DNA of 64,000 nucleotides from Bacillus timonensis. GTDB taxonomy: Bacteria > Bacillota > Bacilli > Bacillales > Bacillaceae_L. Location of the stretch: contig JAIVAN010000012.1 of NCBI GenBank assembly GCA_020171895.1, positions 102,220 through 166,219 on the forward strand. Reading direction: 5' to 3'. Every line of letters starts with the position of its first letter. The stretch's first letter is position 1. Positions 16,555-24,350 of this stretch are shown piece after piece. The translations under genes and the position numbers were made by a program. Below the pieces are notes generated by a model that was given only the letters and a program-made list of their open reading frames with translations, was not told the origin of the DNA and did not search any database.

Positions 16555-17367
16555 ATGTTGAAGGTTGCAATAAATTTATTAATGACATGTGTCTTATTTT
16601 TTTTCATTCATAGTTTAAATGCGGAAGCAAGCTATTCGAATAAACCTATTCATTGGGGATTTAAAAAGAGTAAAAACGAAGAACCAGCATCTGCAGGAAA
16701 AGAGTTAGACGAGCTGTTGGGGAAATATGGTTCATTTTATATGGGGGACATTGAGAAAAAAGAAATTTATCTTACCTTTGATAATGGGTACGAAAATGGT
16801 TATACAGGTCAAGTGTTAGATGTTTTGAAAAAGAAGAAGGTACCTGCCACTTTCTTTGTTACAGGCCATTATTTAAACGATCAGCCAGATTTAGTTAAAC
16901 GAATGGTGAAGGAAGGGCATATTGTTGGCAATCATTCATGGTATCATCCTGATTTGACGAAGGTTAGTGATGAAAGGCTAAGGAAGGAATTAGATTCAGT
17001 TAGCGAAGAAATTGAACGGTTAACAGGAGAAAAAGGTGGCATCTACCTCCGCCCTCCACGAGGAGTATTTAGCGAAAGAACATTGGCTCTATCCGACAAG
17101 TTAGGTTATGTAAATGTGTTCTGGTCTCTTGCTTTCGTTGATTGGCATATTAACAATCAGAAGGGCTGGGAATATGCCTATAACAACATTATGAAACAAA
17201 TACACCCAGGATGTATTCTCCTCCTCCACACTGTCTCAAAAGATAATGCTGAAGCTCTTGAAAAAGCAATCGAAGACTTAGAAAAACGAGGCTACACCTT
17301 CAAAAGCCTAGACCATTTAATGGCAAAAAGATACTTCGATGACCCACTACTATTCAATATCGACTAA
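16555..17367 (+). CDS. pdaA: Delta-lactam-biosynthetic de-N-acetylase PdaA
   Basis: A 270-residue exported polysaccharide deacetylase that removes acetyl groups from muramic acid so that spore-cortex muramic delta-lactam can form, which is needed for germination. A signal peptide or anchor covers residues 1-25. NodB motifs follow: LTFDNGYENG (catalytic base Asp; PdaA enzymes have DNGYENG), NHSWYHPDL (His metal ligands), RPPRGVFSE and LLHTVS. The GGGAGG site is 7 nt before the ATG. It corresponds to yfjS. A sporulation promoter was not clearly identified. Confidence 0.93.
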   Translation: MLKVAINLLMTCVLFFFIHSLNAEASYSNKPIHWGFKKSKNEEPASAGKELDELLGKYGSFYMGDIEKKEIYLTFDNGYENGYTGQVLDVLKKKKVPATFFVTGHYLNDQPDLVKRMVKEGHIVGNHSWYHPDLTKVSDERLRKELDSVSEEIERLTGEKGGIYLRPPRGVFSERTLALSDKLGYVNVFWSLAFVDWHINNQKGWEYAYNNIMKQIHPGCILLLHTVSKDNAEALEKAIEDLEKRGYTFKSLDHLMAKRYFDDPLLFNID

Positions 17368-17374
17368 CAATGAG

Positions 17375-17402
17375 CAGCCAGAAATCAATCTGGCTGTTTT
17401 TT
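17375..17402 (+). terminator. Terminator of pdaA
   Basis: CAGCCAGA / TCTGGCTG, 6-nt loop, then TTTTTT. Confidence 0.85.
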
Positions 17403-17428
17403 GCAAGGTGTGTTCGACAGGTTTGACA

Positions 17429-17457
17429 GGTGCCTGGCACCTTACCTATGGTATAAT
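17429..17457 (+). promoter_or_regulatory. Promoter with palindrome before the RNA methyltransferase gene
   Basis: TGGTATAAT at 17449-17457 is an extended -10 element (TGN-TATAAT). The -35 region is occupied by the palindrome GGTGCCTGGCACC (17429-17441). This arrangement could let a protein or hairpin affect initiation. The gene starts 34 nt after the -10. Confidence 0.5.
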
Positions 17458-17490
17458 GAAGCATTGAACTTGAAAATTGGAGTGTAAAAG

Positions 17491-18876
17491 ATGAGTCAAA
17501 AGATGAATGAGAGCGTGAAGATGAAAGTTGGACAGACCTTTCCTTTAACGATTAAGCGGTTAGGGATTAATGGAGAAGGGGTAGGTTATTTTAAGCGACA
17601 GGTGGTTTTCGTTCCAGGGGCACTTCCAGGTGAAGAGGTAGTCGTTGAGGCGACGAAGGTACATCCGAAGTTTACCGAAGGAACGATGAAAAAAATTCGA
17701 AAGAAGTCACCGCATCGAGTTGCTCCTCCTTGTCCAATCTATGAGAAATGTGGAGGATGCCAGCTTCAACATTTGCATTATGACCAGCAGCTTTTAGAGA
17801 AAAAAGACATTGTCATTCAATCATTTGAGCGTTATTTAAAAATGCCTATTGATCAATTACCGATTAAACAAACCATAGGAATGGATGATCCTTGGAACTA
17901 CCGAAATAAAAGTCAATTCCAAGTGGGTCTTCAAAAACAAAAGGTGATTGCAGGTCTTTATGGGTTGAATTCTCATTTCTTAATAGACATAGCAGATTGT
18001 ATGATACAGCACGAATCAACAAACAAAGTTACACAAGTGATAAAAACCATCTTACAAGATTTAAAGATATCGATTTATAATGAACGAACAAGAAAAGGAC
18101 TTATTCGAACGATTGTCACTAGAGTTGGAATAGAAACTGGAGAAGTGCAAGTTGTGTTAATTACAACTGAAAAAAACATTCCAAGAAAAGAGTTGCTCAT
18201 TTCTGAAATTACAAAAAGACTACCAGAAGTGGTGTCAATCATTCAAAACATTAATGGCAACAAAACGTCACTTATCTTTGGAGAAAAGACGCTTCACTTA
18301 CATGGAAAAGAAGTCATACAGGAAGTGCTTGGAGACCTCTCATTTGAACTATCAGCAAGGGCATTCTTTCAATTAAATCCTGTTCAAACTGTAAAGTTAT
18401 ATGATGAAGTGAAAAAAGCCGCTCACCTAACAGGGAAAGAAAAAATAGTAGATGCATACTGCGGTGTAGGAACAATTGGACTTTGGCTTGCAAAGGGTGC
18501 TTCAGAGCTTCGTGGAATGGACGTTATTGAAGAATCAATTAAAGACGCTGAAAAGAATGCGAAGGAGTTTGGGGTGAAGAATGCTACTTATGTAACCGGA
18601 AAAGCAGAATACTGGCTGCCTAAGTGGGTAAAAGAAGGATGGAAACCAGATGTCGTCGTGGTTGATCCTCCTAGGACGGGCTGTGATGAAAAATTACTTC
18701 ATGCCATCCTCGATGTAAAACCGAAAAAAGTCGTATATGTATCTTGTAATCCGTCAACCTTAGCAAAGGACATTTCAAGACTTTCAAAGCATTATAAAAT
18801 AAAAAATGTCCAACCGGTAGATATGTTCCCGCATACTGCACATGTAGAAGTTGTTACTGAATTAGAGTTAAAATAA
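17491..18876 (+). CDS. TrmA/RumA-type RNA uracil-C5 methyltransferase (YfjO-like)
   Basis: A 461-residue SAM-dependent enzyme. A TRAM RNA-binding domain covers about residues 10-70. Next comes the iron-sulfur Cys set in [16 protein letters not shown] with a fourth Cys in IADCMIQH. The C-terminal methyltransferase domain has [10 protein letters not shown] for SAM and the catalytic Cys in [10 protein letters not shown], preceded by DPPRTGC. Such enzymes form 5-methyluridine in 23S rRNA. In B. subtilis that activity belongs to the paralogue RlmCD (YefA) and the target of YfjO is not settled, so no rlm name is given. GGAG lies 9 nt before the ATG. Confidence 0.88.
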   Translation: MSQKMNESVKMKVGQTFPLTIKRLGINGEGVGYFKRQVVFVPGALPGEEVVVEATKVHPKFTEGTMKKIRKKSPHRVAPPCPIYEKCGGCQLQHLHYDQQLLEKKDIVIQSFERYLKMPIDQLPIKQTIGMDDPWNYRNKSQFQVGLQKQKVIAGLYGLNSHFLIDIADCMIQHESTNKVTQVIKTILQDLKISIYNERTRKGLIRTIVTRVGIETGEVQVVLITTEKNIPRKELLISEITKRLPEVVSIIQNINGNKTSLIFGEKTLHLHGKEVIQEVLGDLSFELSARAFFQLNPVQTVKLYDEVKKAAHLTGKEKIVDAYCGVGTIGLWLAKGASELRGMDVIEESIKDAEKNAKEFGVKNATYVTGKAEYWLPKWVKEGWKPDVVVVDPPRTGCDEKLLHAILDVKPKKVVYVSCNPSTLAKDISRLSKHYKIKNVQPVDMFPHTAHVEVVTELELK

Positions 18877-18912
18877 AATATGAATCGTTTTGGATGATAA
18901 GGAGTAAAGATA

Positions 18913-20046
18913 ATGACAGAAGCAACAATTGAAAAAATGGCTCCCTTTTTACAAAAAGGGTGGGAAAAAGCAGGGTTTGATCAACCAACGGCTATTCAAT
19001 CTCAAGCAATACCACTAATTGAGCAAGGAAAAGATGTATTGGCAGAATCTCCTACAGGAACAGGTAAAACATTAGCATACCTTCTACCACTTTTATCTAA
19101 AATTGAAGTGGAACAGAAGGAACTGCAAGCAGTGATTTTAGCTTCTTCACATGAACTTGTTATGCAAATTCACCAAGAGATTCAAAAATGGGGTGAAGGA
19201 AGTGGAATTACAAGCGGTTCCTTTATTGGAGGAGCAAATTTAAAAAGGCAGCTTGAAAAATTAAAAAAGCGCCCACAAATTGTTGTAGGTACTCCAGGTC
19301 GTTTACTTGAACTAATCAAACAAAAGAAATTAAAAATGCATACTGTAAAAACAATTGTTTTAGATGAGGGTGATCAACTTCTTGTACCAGAGCATATTCA
19401 TACGGTGAATCAAGTGGTAAAGTCCTCTCTAAAAGACAGACAGGTTGTTTTGTTTTCAGCTACTCTTCCAGAAGCAACAGAACAAGCTGCGCGTGAATTA
19501 ATGGATGATCCAGTACTTGTAAAAGTGACAAAAGAACAAGTGGATACACCTGAAGTGGAACATATTTATTTTGTTAGTGAGAATAGAGATAAAATCCAGA
19601 TTCTAGAAAAGCTATCAAGATTAGATGGAATGAACGGCTTTGCATTTTTAAATGATATTGGCGAATTAGCGGTAGCAGCGGAAAAGCTAGCCTATAAAAA
19701 TATCGACATTGTCGCCCTCCATAGTGAGTTAAAAAAGCAAGATCGTGCAAAAGTGATTCAGTCATTTAAAGCAGGAAAGTACCCAATCTTATTGACGACA
19801 GATGTTGCAGCTAGAGGGTTAGATGTAGCGGGATTAGCATATGTCATTCATGTAGATTTTCCAAAAGAATTGACGCAGTATATTCACCGTTCTGGTCGTA
19901 CAGGAAGAATGGGTTCTACATCTGGAACGGTTATCTCAATCGTTACTCCAAGAGAAGAGCGTAACTTAAAGCAATTTGCACGGAAATTAGGGGTGACAGT
20001 TCATAAAAAGCGACTTTCACACGGTAAAATAGTGGAATCAAAATAG
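18913..20046 (+). CDS. yfmL: DEAD-box RNA helicase, YfmL-like
   Basis: A 377-residue compact two-domain RNA helicase. Visible in order: Q motif (GFDQPTAIQSQAIP), motif I (SPTGTGKT), Ia, motif II as DEGD rather than DEAD (VLDEGDQLL), motif III (FSAT), and in the second domain TDVAARGLD and HRSGRTGRMG. The length and lack of a C-terminal RNA-binding extension resemble YfmL, which assists 50S ribosome assembly in B. subtilis. It lies 36 nt after the RNA methyltransferase gene, so the two may be co-transcribed, which suits a ribosome-biogenesis role. AAGGAG lies 9 nt before the ATG. Confidence 0.8.
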   Translation: MTEATIEKMAPFLQKGWEKAGFDQPTAIQSQAIPLIEQGKDVLAESPTGTGKTLAYLLPLLSKIEVEQKELQAVILASSHELVMQIHQEIQKWGEGSGITSGSFIGGANLKRQLEKLKKRPQIVVGTPGRLLELIKQKKLKMHTVKTIVLDEGDQLLVPEHIHTVNQVVKSSLKDRQVVLFSATLPEATEQAARELMDDPVLVKVTKEQVDTPEVEHIYFVSENRDKIQILEKLSRLDGMNGFAFLNDIGELAVAAEKLAYKNIDIVALHSELKKQDRAKVIQSFKAGKYPILLTTDVAARGLDVAGLAYVIHVDFPKELTQYIHRSGRTGRMGSTSGTVISIVTPREERNLKQFARKLGVTVHKKRLSHGKIVESK

Positions 20047-20071
20047 AGTACAATACTATAGCTAATATCAT

Positions 20072-20111
20072 AGACGGTCATCTCTCATTAGAGGAATGAC
20101 CGTCTTTTTTT
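20072..20111 (+). terminator. Terminator of the helicase gene
   Basis: AGACGGTCAT / ATGACCGTCT, 14-nt partly paired loop, then TTTTTTT. Confidence 0.85.
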
Positions 20112-20129
20112 GTATTAGACAGATGAAGG

Positions 20130-20300
20130 CTGCTGAAGGAAGTACAAGTGCCTTCAGCAGAAAAACAAAGGCTCCTCATTTTTCCTTAATATACCTTTAG
20201 TAAAAAAGATATATCACATTAAGTGAAACCTGAATAGTATATAAGAGTTTAGGCGTTAGTACTTAGGTGCTAAGTGGTTTGAGGGAGACCCATGCCCACT
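20130..20300 (+). ncRNA. Structured leader of the Wzz/BY-kinase-like pair
   Basis: Three possible hairpins: CTGCTGAAGG/CCTTCAGCAG (20130-20160), ACTTAG/CTAAGT with a GTG loop (20261-20275), and AGTGG/CCACT enclosing GGGAGACCC (20273-20300). The last ends 2 nt before the GGAGG region of the first gene. None carries a T-run. The position before exopolysaccharide-type genes recalls the EAR (epsC) antitermination RNA of Bacillales, but I could not align it to that motif. Confidence 0.35.
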
Positions 20301-20314
20301 GTAAGGAGGTAAGT

Positions 20315-21010
20315 ATGGAGGACTTTATTACATTAAAAGATTTTCTAAGAGTTTTAAAGAAACGGAAGAAAATTTTAATGATAACGACGTTGAGTATATG
20401 GATGGTAAGTTTTTTAAGCGCAGCTATTATTTTTCAGCCAACTTATAAGATTTCTAGGAACATTGTAGTTGGTAATCTTCAAGAAGATTCTAGTTCAAAT
20501 GTGTATCAAGAACAACAAATGATATCCAATATTATCGCCTCTTATATAGATATCATTAAAAGTCCAATCGTTTTAAAATCTGTCAAAAATAACTTAAACC
20601 TAAAGCAACCCCTTTCAGTATTAGAAAACCAAATAACCATTATTAATAAAGAAGATTCTCGCATTGTTACAATTGAAGTTAGAGCTAACGACCCAAAGGT
20701 GGCTCAAGAAATTGCGGATGCTATTGCGGTAAACTCACAGGAAAAGATGCAAGGACTACTAAATATTACTAAAATACAAGTGCTTTTTGAAGATTCAATG
20801 GATGAAACAGCTGAAAAATCCTCAAACCTAGGAATTTTTATGCTATTAGGACTTGGAATAGGTGTGTTCAGTGCTTTAGGTCTAGCGTTACTAATGCATC
20901 ATCTTGATCCTACTGTATATAGCGAGTTAGTCATTAACAAGCTTGATATACCAATCTTAGGATATATAGAAAACACGGAGTATCCGTCTATAGAGTTTAG
21001 GAGGGAGTAA
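20315..21010 (+). CDS. Wzz/CapA-type polysaccharide co-polymerase (BY-kinase modulator)
   Basis: A 231-residue membrane protein with the Wzz topology: TM1 near residues 23-45 (ITTLSIWMVSFLSAAIIF), an extracytoplasmic loop, and TM2 near 170-195 (FMLLGLGIGVFSALGLALL). Such proteins (EpsA, YveK, CapA) set polysaccharide chain length and activate a partner tyrosine kinase through their C-terminal tail, here ending IEFRRE. AAGGAGG lies 6-7 nt before the ATG. The kinase-like gene starts 2 nt after its stop. No glycosyltransferase or flippase genes follow, so the pair is an orphan module. Confidence 0.8.
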   Translation: MEDFITLKDFLRVLKKRKKILMITTLSIWMVSFLSAAIIFQPTYKISRNIVVGNLQEDSSSNVYQEQQMISNIIASYIDIIKSPIVLKSVKNNLNLKQPLSVLENQITIINKEDSRIVTIEVRANDPKVAQEIADAIAVNSQEKMQGLLNITKIQVLFEDSMDETAEKSSNLGIFMLLGLGIGVFSALGLALLMHHLDPTVYSELVINKLDIPILGYIENTEYPSIEFRRE

Positions 21011-21011
21011 G

Positions 21012-21692
21012 TTGAAGAGCATGCTAAAAAAAATGCTGAATAAGCTCAAAGGTTCTTCCTATAGCACGGAAATTACCGAGCCATACAAAAAAATTCAAAT
21101 TAACATACAGCAAATGAAAGAGAATGTCGGAAAAAGTATGTTAGTAACGTCACCACAATTTCAAGATGGAAAAGCAAATGTAACAGCAAATCTAGCTGCG
21201 GCTTTCGCAAAACAAGGGAACCGAGTACTTTTAGTTGATGCTGATATTCGTAACCCTACATTGCATGAGCTTTTTCAAATTAGTAACCGATTTGGTGTGA
21301 CGGATTTTCTCAAGGAAGAGCAGCAATCAGAATTTTTTATCTATAAAACCCCACTAACAGACCTTTATGTATTACCTACAGGTAAGGTGCCTAAAAACCC
21401 TTCTAATGTCTTTTATTCAAAAAAAGTAGAGAATATGTTAAAGAGATTTGAACGCGCATTTGACGTAATCATAATAGAGTCTCCACCATTCCTTCCAACT
21501 GCCGATGCCCAAATCATTGCAGAAAAATGTGACGATCTTATTCTCGTTATAAAAGAAGACGAAACAAAAAGTGAGGATTTGAAATTAACGATTAAACAGC
21601 TACAAAGCTCTAAAAGAAACGTTTTAGGAATTATCTATCAAAAAACAAATCATAAAAAGATGTTGCAATTCTTCAATAGAGAACGGTTTTAA
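21012..21692 (+). CDS. BY-kinase-like (CapB/EpsB) P-loop protein with degenerate motifs
   Basis: A 226-residue MinD/ParA-like protein of the bacterial tyrosine kinase family. Walker A' is well kept (LLVDADIRNPT, near residue 75). The Walker A site reads SPQFQDGKANVTANLA where kinases have PGEGKS/T, so the usual Gly and the hydroxyl residue after Lys are changed. The Walker B line is DVIIIESPPF, with E in place of D. The C-terminus (MLQFFNRERF) lacks the Tyr cluster that is autophosphorylated in EpsB-type kinases. It may be a pseudo-kinase or scaffold. The start is TTG with GGAGGG 5 nt upstream. It forms an operon with the Wzz-like gene. Confidence 0.75.
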   Translation: MKSMLKKMLNKLKGSSYSTEITEPYKKIQINIQQMKENVGKSMLVTSPQFQDGKANVTANLAAAFAKQGNRVLLVDADIRNPTLHELFQISNRFGVTDFLKEEQQSEFFIYKTPLTDLYVLPTGKVPKNPSNVFYSKKVENMLKRFERAFDVIIIESPPFLPTADAQIIAEKCDDLILVIKEDETKSEDLKLTIKQLQSSKRNVLGIIYQKTNHKKMLQFFNRERF

Positions 21693-21700
21693 AAAAGGAA

Positions 21701-21726
21701 AACCCACTCCAAAAGAGTGGGTTTAA
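21701..21726. terminator. Bidirectional terminator after the kinase-like gene
   Basis: AACCCACTC / GAGTGGGTT with a 5-nt loop between convergent genes; the amidase frame ends inside it. Confidence 0.8.
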
Positions 21727-22787
21727 TTATCGTCAATTTCCATCAGCATATATTTTCTTGTATTTGGTCCATAAATGCCATCATTCTTTAGGGCTGCATA
21801 CATCGATTGGAAACGTCTAACAGCATCTTCGGTTAAAGGTCCATATTTTCCATCGATATATTTAGGATTAAAATTTAGATGCTTTAAAGCGCGTTGTATC
21901 ATGCTAACTTCTTCGCCCTCATCACCATTTTTCCATATGCCCTCTGGAAGAGGAAAGTCTATTGTAGAGTGGTTTTGTTTAAGTACTTCTTGTAATTTGG
22001 CGAGCGTGTTTGTTCCCACTAAACCATCCACTAGTAGACCAAACCTCTTTTGAAATTGCATAACAGCTCTTTCTGTCTCTGGTCCATAAATGCCATCTGC
22101 TCCGTATCGAGGTAGAGGAAAACCTGCACGAATCAGATCTTCTTGAATCTCCTTTACAAATTGTCCTTCAGCCCCTTCACCAATCGGGAGGGTTGTAGAT
22201 ATACCTTTTACAACGGGCTCTTTTGGAGCATTATTGGAGTTTTTCGTTGATTTGTTTCCTTTAAAGTCAACTTGTAATGACCGTTCAACATCATTCAAAA
22301 ACTCTCCCCATGAAACACCTCTAGGTCTCATAGCATTTTGTGGATCTGTTCTTCTCTCTGGATCCAAATAACTATGTGCAACAATATGTTTTTTAGGGTC
22401 TAAATTAAATTTGTTACACAAGTAAGCATGATACCAAACATATCTTTTGTAGGCTTCTTCAAAATTTATCTTCCCGCCAAAACAAAGCTCAATGCCGATT
22501 GCAGCGTCGTTGGCATCATCTCCATACATTCGGTTATCTGTCGGTTTATCGTACCTAACATGCCATGCTTTTTCATTGATAGGAATTATTTCTAAAATAT
22601 ACTTATCATCAATAAATGTGTGGGCTGAGGCAGAAGGTTGAGTGCGATCAAAGTAATTTCTATTTCCATACGCAGTGGATCCTGGATTACCTGTATCGTG
22701 ACTAACAATGAACTTCACTCCGTTTAGTTTTTCTCCAGAGCGTGCTGCACCGAAACGGATATAATCTCGTGTAATATAATAATTCAC
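21723..22787 (-). CDS. N-acetylmuramoyl-L-alanine amidase with two peptidoglycan-binding domains
   Basis: A 354-residue cell-wall hydrolase. The N-terminal amidase_2 domain (about 1-165) has the zinc ligands expected in IVSHDTGNPGS, SASAHTFID and DPERRTDPQ, and IGIELCFGG between them. Two PG_binding_1 domains follow, near 205-275 (VKEIQEDLIRAG, DGIYGPETERAVMQFQ) and 285-350 (VSMIQRALKHL, DGKYGPLTEDAVRRFQ). There is no signal peptide, as in phage-type or spore-mother-cell lysins such as XlyA or CwlA, so export depends on lysis or another route. No phage genes surround it. The GTG start has GAGGTG 7 nt upstream. Confidence 0.88.
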   Translation of the reverse strand: MNYYITRDYIRFGAARSGEKLNGVKFIVSHDTGNPGSTAYGNRNYFDRTQPSASAHTFIDDKYILEIIPINEKAWHVRYDKPTDNRMYGDDANDAAIGIELCFGGKINFEEAYKRYVWYHAYLCNKFNLDPKKHIVAHSYLDPERRTDPQNAMRPRGVSWGEFLNDVERSLQVDFKGNKSTKNSNNAPKEPVVKGISTTLPIGEGAEGQFVKEIQEDLIRAGFPLPRYGADGIYGPETERAVMQFQKRFGLLVDGLVGTNTLAKLQEVLKQNHSTIDFPLPEGIWKNGDEGEEVSMIQRALKHLNFNPKYIDGKYGPLTEDAVRRFQSMYAALKNDGIYGPNTRKYMLMEIDDN

Positions 22788-22908
22788 GTTTATTCACCTC
22801 ATATGTTGTTGATGTAGCTATATTCTTTCAGCATGATTATCATCACACCTATTGTTTATCTTATGATACATGATCCCTTTAAGTTACAGGTGCAATAATC
22901 ATATAAAA

Positions 22909-23082
22909 TTATCAACAGGTAAAATGCCTTATTTAGCCGCATTACATCAACTTATCAACATTATCCACAGAAAAAGACAGGTTTTCCACAAAAAACCTCG
23001 GACTTTAGTAATACTGTGTAAAATGGCCTAATCAGTAGTTATGCACATTATCCACACTTATGTGGATAAAGTTGTGCACAAC
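22909..23082. promoter_or_regulatory. DnaA-box cluster
   Basis: Perfect DnaA boxes TTATCCACA lie at 22961 and 23048 and the inverted TGTGGATAA at 23061; the last two form a palindrome with a 4-nt spacer. One-mismatch boxes lie at 22909 and 22952 (TTATCAACA), 22982 (TTTTCCACA) and 23039 (TTATGCACA). Seven boxes in about 160 bp is far above chance. No replication genes are nearby, so this is a candidate non-origin DnaA-box cluster, as known elsewhere on the B. subtilis chromosome. Confidence 0.75.
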
Positions 23083-23111
23083 TATTTTTTATGAACATAA
23101 TGTGACGTCTA

Positions 23112-23140
23112 TTGAGTATGGAAAAATGATGTATTATAGT
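23112..23140 (+). promoter_or_regulatory. SigA-type promoter of the doxX gene
   Basis: TTGAGT (23112-23117), 17-nt spacer, TATAGT (23135-23140). It places transcription start near 23147, giving a leader of about 117 nt that contains both Rex/FNR-type palindromes. Confidence 0.5.
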
Positions 23141-23155
23141 AAAGGTGAGGAAAGT

Positions 23156-23173
23156 TAGTGAATGTTTTCACAT
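23156..23173. promoter_or_regulatory. Rex-type operator, upstream site
   Basis: TAGTGAATGTTTTCACAT keeps the Rex core GTGAA-N4-TTCAC and differs from the consensus TTGTGAA-N4-TTCACAA at the two outer positions. It begins about 10 nt after the predicted transcription start. Confidence 0.55.
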
Positions 23174-23226
23174 AAAGTTACAAGCCTCGATTAAAACTAA
23201 CTTCCCTTAAAAAATTTTACTATAAC

Positions 23227-23244
23227 TTGTGAAATATATCACAA
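23227..23244. promoter_or_regulatory. Rex/FNR-type operator, gene-proximal site
   Basis: TTGTGAAATATATCACAA is a near-perfect Rex palindrome (one mismatch) and also an exact match to the FNR pattern TGTGA-N6-TCACA. It ends 19 nt before the doxX ATG, just upstream of the GGGGGAAG ribosome site, a place suited to repression. Confidence 0.6.
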
Positions 23245-23263
23245 ATAAAGGGGGAAGAGTAAA

Positions 23264-23767
23264 ATGAGATGGTTAAAAGAAACAAATTTTGCAGTAGTAT
23301 GGACAATATTAAGAGTCTGGTTAGGATTTGAATGGCTAAGAGCAGGGCTAAATAAAATCGATGGCACCTTTGATGCGACAGGTTTTCTAAAAGGTGCGGT
23401 TGCTAAAGCAACGGGTGACCATCCAGCAGTTCAAAGCTGGTATGCAGCATTTTTAGAAGGATTCGCCATACCGAATGTGGGATTATTTAATATATTGATT
23501 CCTTGGGGAGAAGTATTAGTAGGTGTAGGGTTAATCGTCGGTTTTGCGACAATACCAGCGTTGTTAGCAGGAGCTTTTATGAACTTGAATTTTTTGCTAG
23601 CTGGAACGACAAGTACGAATCCCATACTATATACTGTCGCAGTCATCCTTCTATTCTTAGGCGCTACAAGTTATTATTATGGAGTAGATAGATACATTAC
23701 TCCATCTTTGAGAGGCTTCCTCAAAAAGAAGGAAGGTCAAAAAAACAACCACGCACCGGTACAATAA
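23264..23767 (+). CDS. DoxX-family membrane protein
   Basis: A 167-residue integral membrane protein with four hydrophobic segments, starting with WTILRVWLGFEWLRAGLNK, the DoxX hallmark, and containing IPWGEVLVGVGLIVG. The family includes the small subunit of thiosulfate:quinone oxidoreductase and proteins tied to redox stress, but no quinone or thiol chemistry can be proven here. GGGGGAAG lies 8 nt before the ATG. Two palindromes of Rex or FNR type precede it, which suggests control by the NADH/NAD+ ratio or oxygen. It is a single-gene unit with its own terminator. Confidence 0.85.
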   Translation: MRWLKETNFAVVWTILRVWLGFEWLRAGLNKIDGTFDATGFLKGAVAKATGDHPAVQSWYAAFLEGFAIPNVGLFNILIPWGEVLVGVGLIVGFATIPALLAGAFMNLNFLLAGTTSTNPILYTVAVILLFLGATSYYYGVDRYITPSLRGFLKKKEGQKNNHAPVQ

Positions 23768-23785
23768 GTAAACATAAATAAATGC

Positions 23786-23819
23786 AAAGGGTTATTCCAT
23801 TAAGCTGGAATAACCCTTT
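23786..23819. terminator. Bidirectional terminator between doxX and yfhD
   Basis: AAAGGGTTATTCCA / TGGAATAACCCTTT, perfect 14-bp stem, 6-nt loop, between convergent genes. Confidence 0.85.
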
Positions 23820-23832
23820 AACTCATTTCGAA

Positions 23833-24009
23833 TTACTGTCTTTGTCTCGCATCTGCTGCATCTGCACGGGCTTGTGCTTGCAAATCGTCTTGGTCTGCTA
23901 ATTCTCTAGAGAATTCAACATCAATACCATCAGATTTCATGTTTTTTGGAACCTGAGGTAAACTAGCTTTATTTTTGCCACGAGATTTTTGCTTATGTGC
24001 TCTTCCCAT
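23833..24009 (-). CDS. yfhD: YfhD-family small protein
   Basis: A 58-residue frame read by eye: MGRAHKQKSRGKNKASLPQV, then an acidic middle (VEFSRELADQDD) and an Ala/Arg-rich end. The basic start with MGR and the LPQVP segment followed by FSRELAD match the YfhD family of spore formers, of unknown function. A GGGGG site lies 8 nt before the ATG. Its place next to yfhE and upstream of yfhF agrees with B. subtilis. Confidence 0.75.
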   Translation of the reverse strand: MGRAHKQKSRGKNKASLPQVPKNMKSDGIDVEFSRELADQDDLQAQARADAADARQRQ

Positions 24010-24112
24010 TACAAATGCCCCCTAATATGTGAGATCTTGAAACATTACAGAAGTAACATTTCACACTTAGGATACGCAAACTCTTTTTTGGTTATTAGAG
24101 GAAGATATAGGC

Positions 24113-24241
24113 TTAATGTCTTGCTTTTTTTCGCGTATATCCACCAGCTTGATCTGCCATTTTGAAATCTCTAGAATAGGACATTTCCTGTGCACTACTT
24201 AATGTACTTTTAGATTTATCACGCTTTTTCTTATCAGCCAT
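24113..24241 (-). CDS. yfhE: YfhE-family small protein
   Basis: A 42-residue frame read by eye: MADKKKRDKSKSTLSSAQEM, then YSRDFKMADQAGGYTRKKARH. The motif YSRDFKxAD followed by GGY matches the YfhE family. The ribosome site is GTGAGG about 8 nt before the ATG. It lies 103 nt upstream of yfhD on the same strand, as in B. subtilis. The function is unknown. Confidence 0.7.
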   Translation of the reverse strand: MADKKKRDKSKSTLSSAQEMSYSRDFKMADQAGGYTRKKARH

Positions 24242-24307
24242 ATGTATTCCTCACTTTCTTAGAATGTATTTATAGTTTTGCCATATGATACAGGTTTCAA
24301 ACTAAAA

Positions 24308-24340
24308 AAAGACTTCACACCTTGTAAAGTGGAAGTCTTT
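24308..24340 (-). terminator. Terminator of the acetyltransferase gene
   Basis: AAAGACTTC / GAAGTCTTT stem; on the minus strand followed by TTTTTTTAGT. Confidence 0.75.
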
Positions 24341-24350
24341 AGTATATATA

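Noticed and set aside
16416..16613. Frame of 65 codons ahead of pdaA
   Set aside because: It overlaps the fumarase terminator and runs into pdaA in another frame; no ribosome site and no protein-like composition.
21723..22787. Prophage lysis gene
   Set aside because: The amidase is phage-like, but no holin, structural or integrase genes are nearby; isolated amidases of this kind are common in Bacillus chromosomes.
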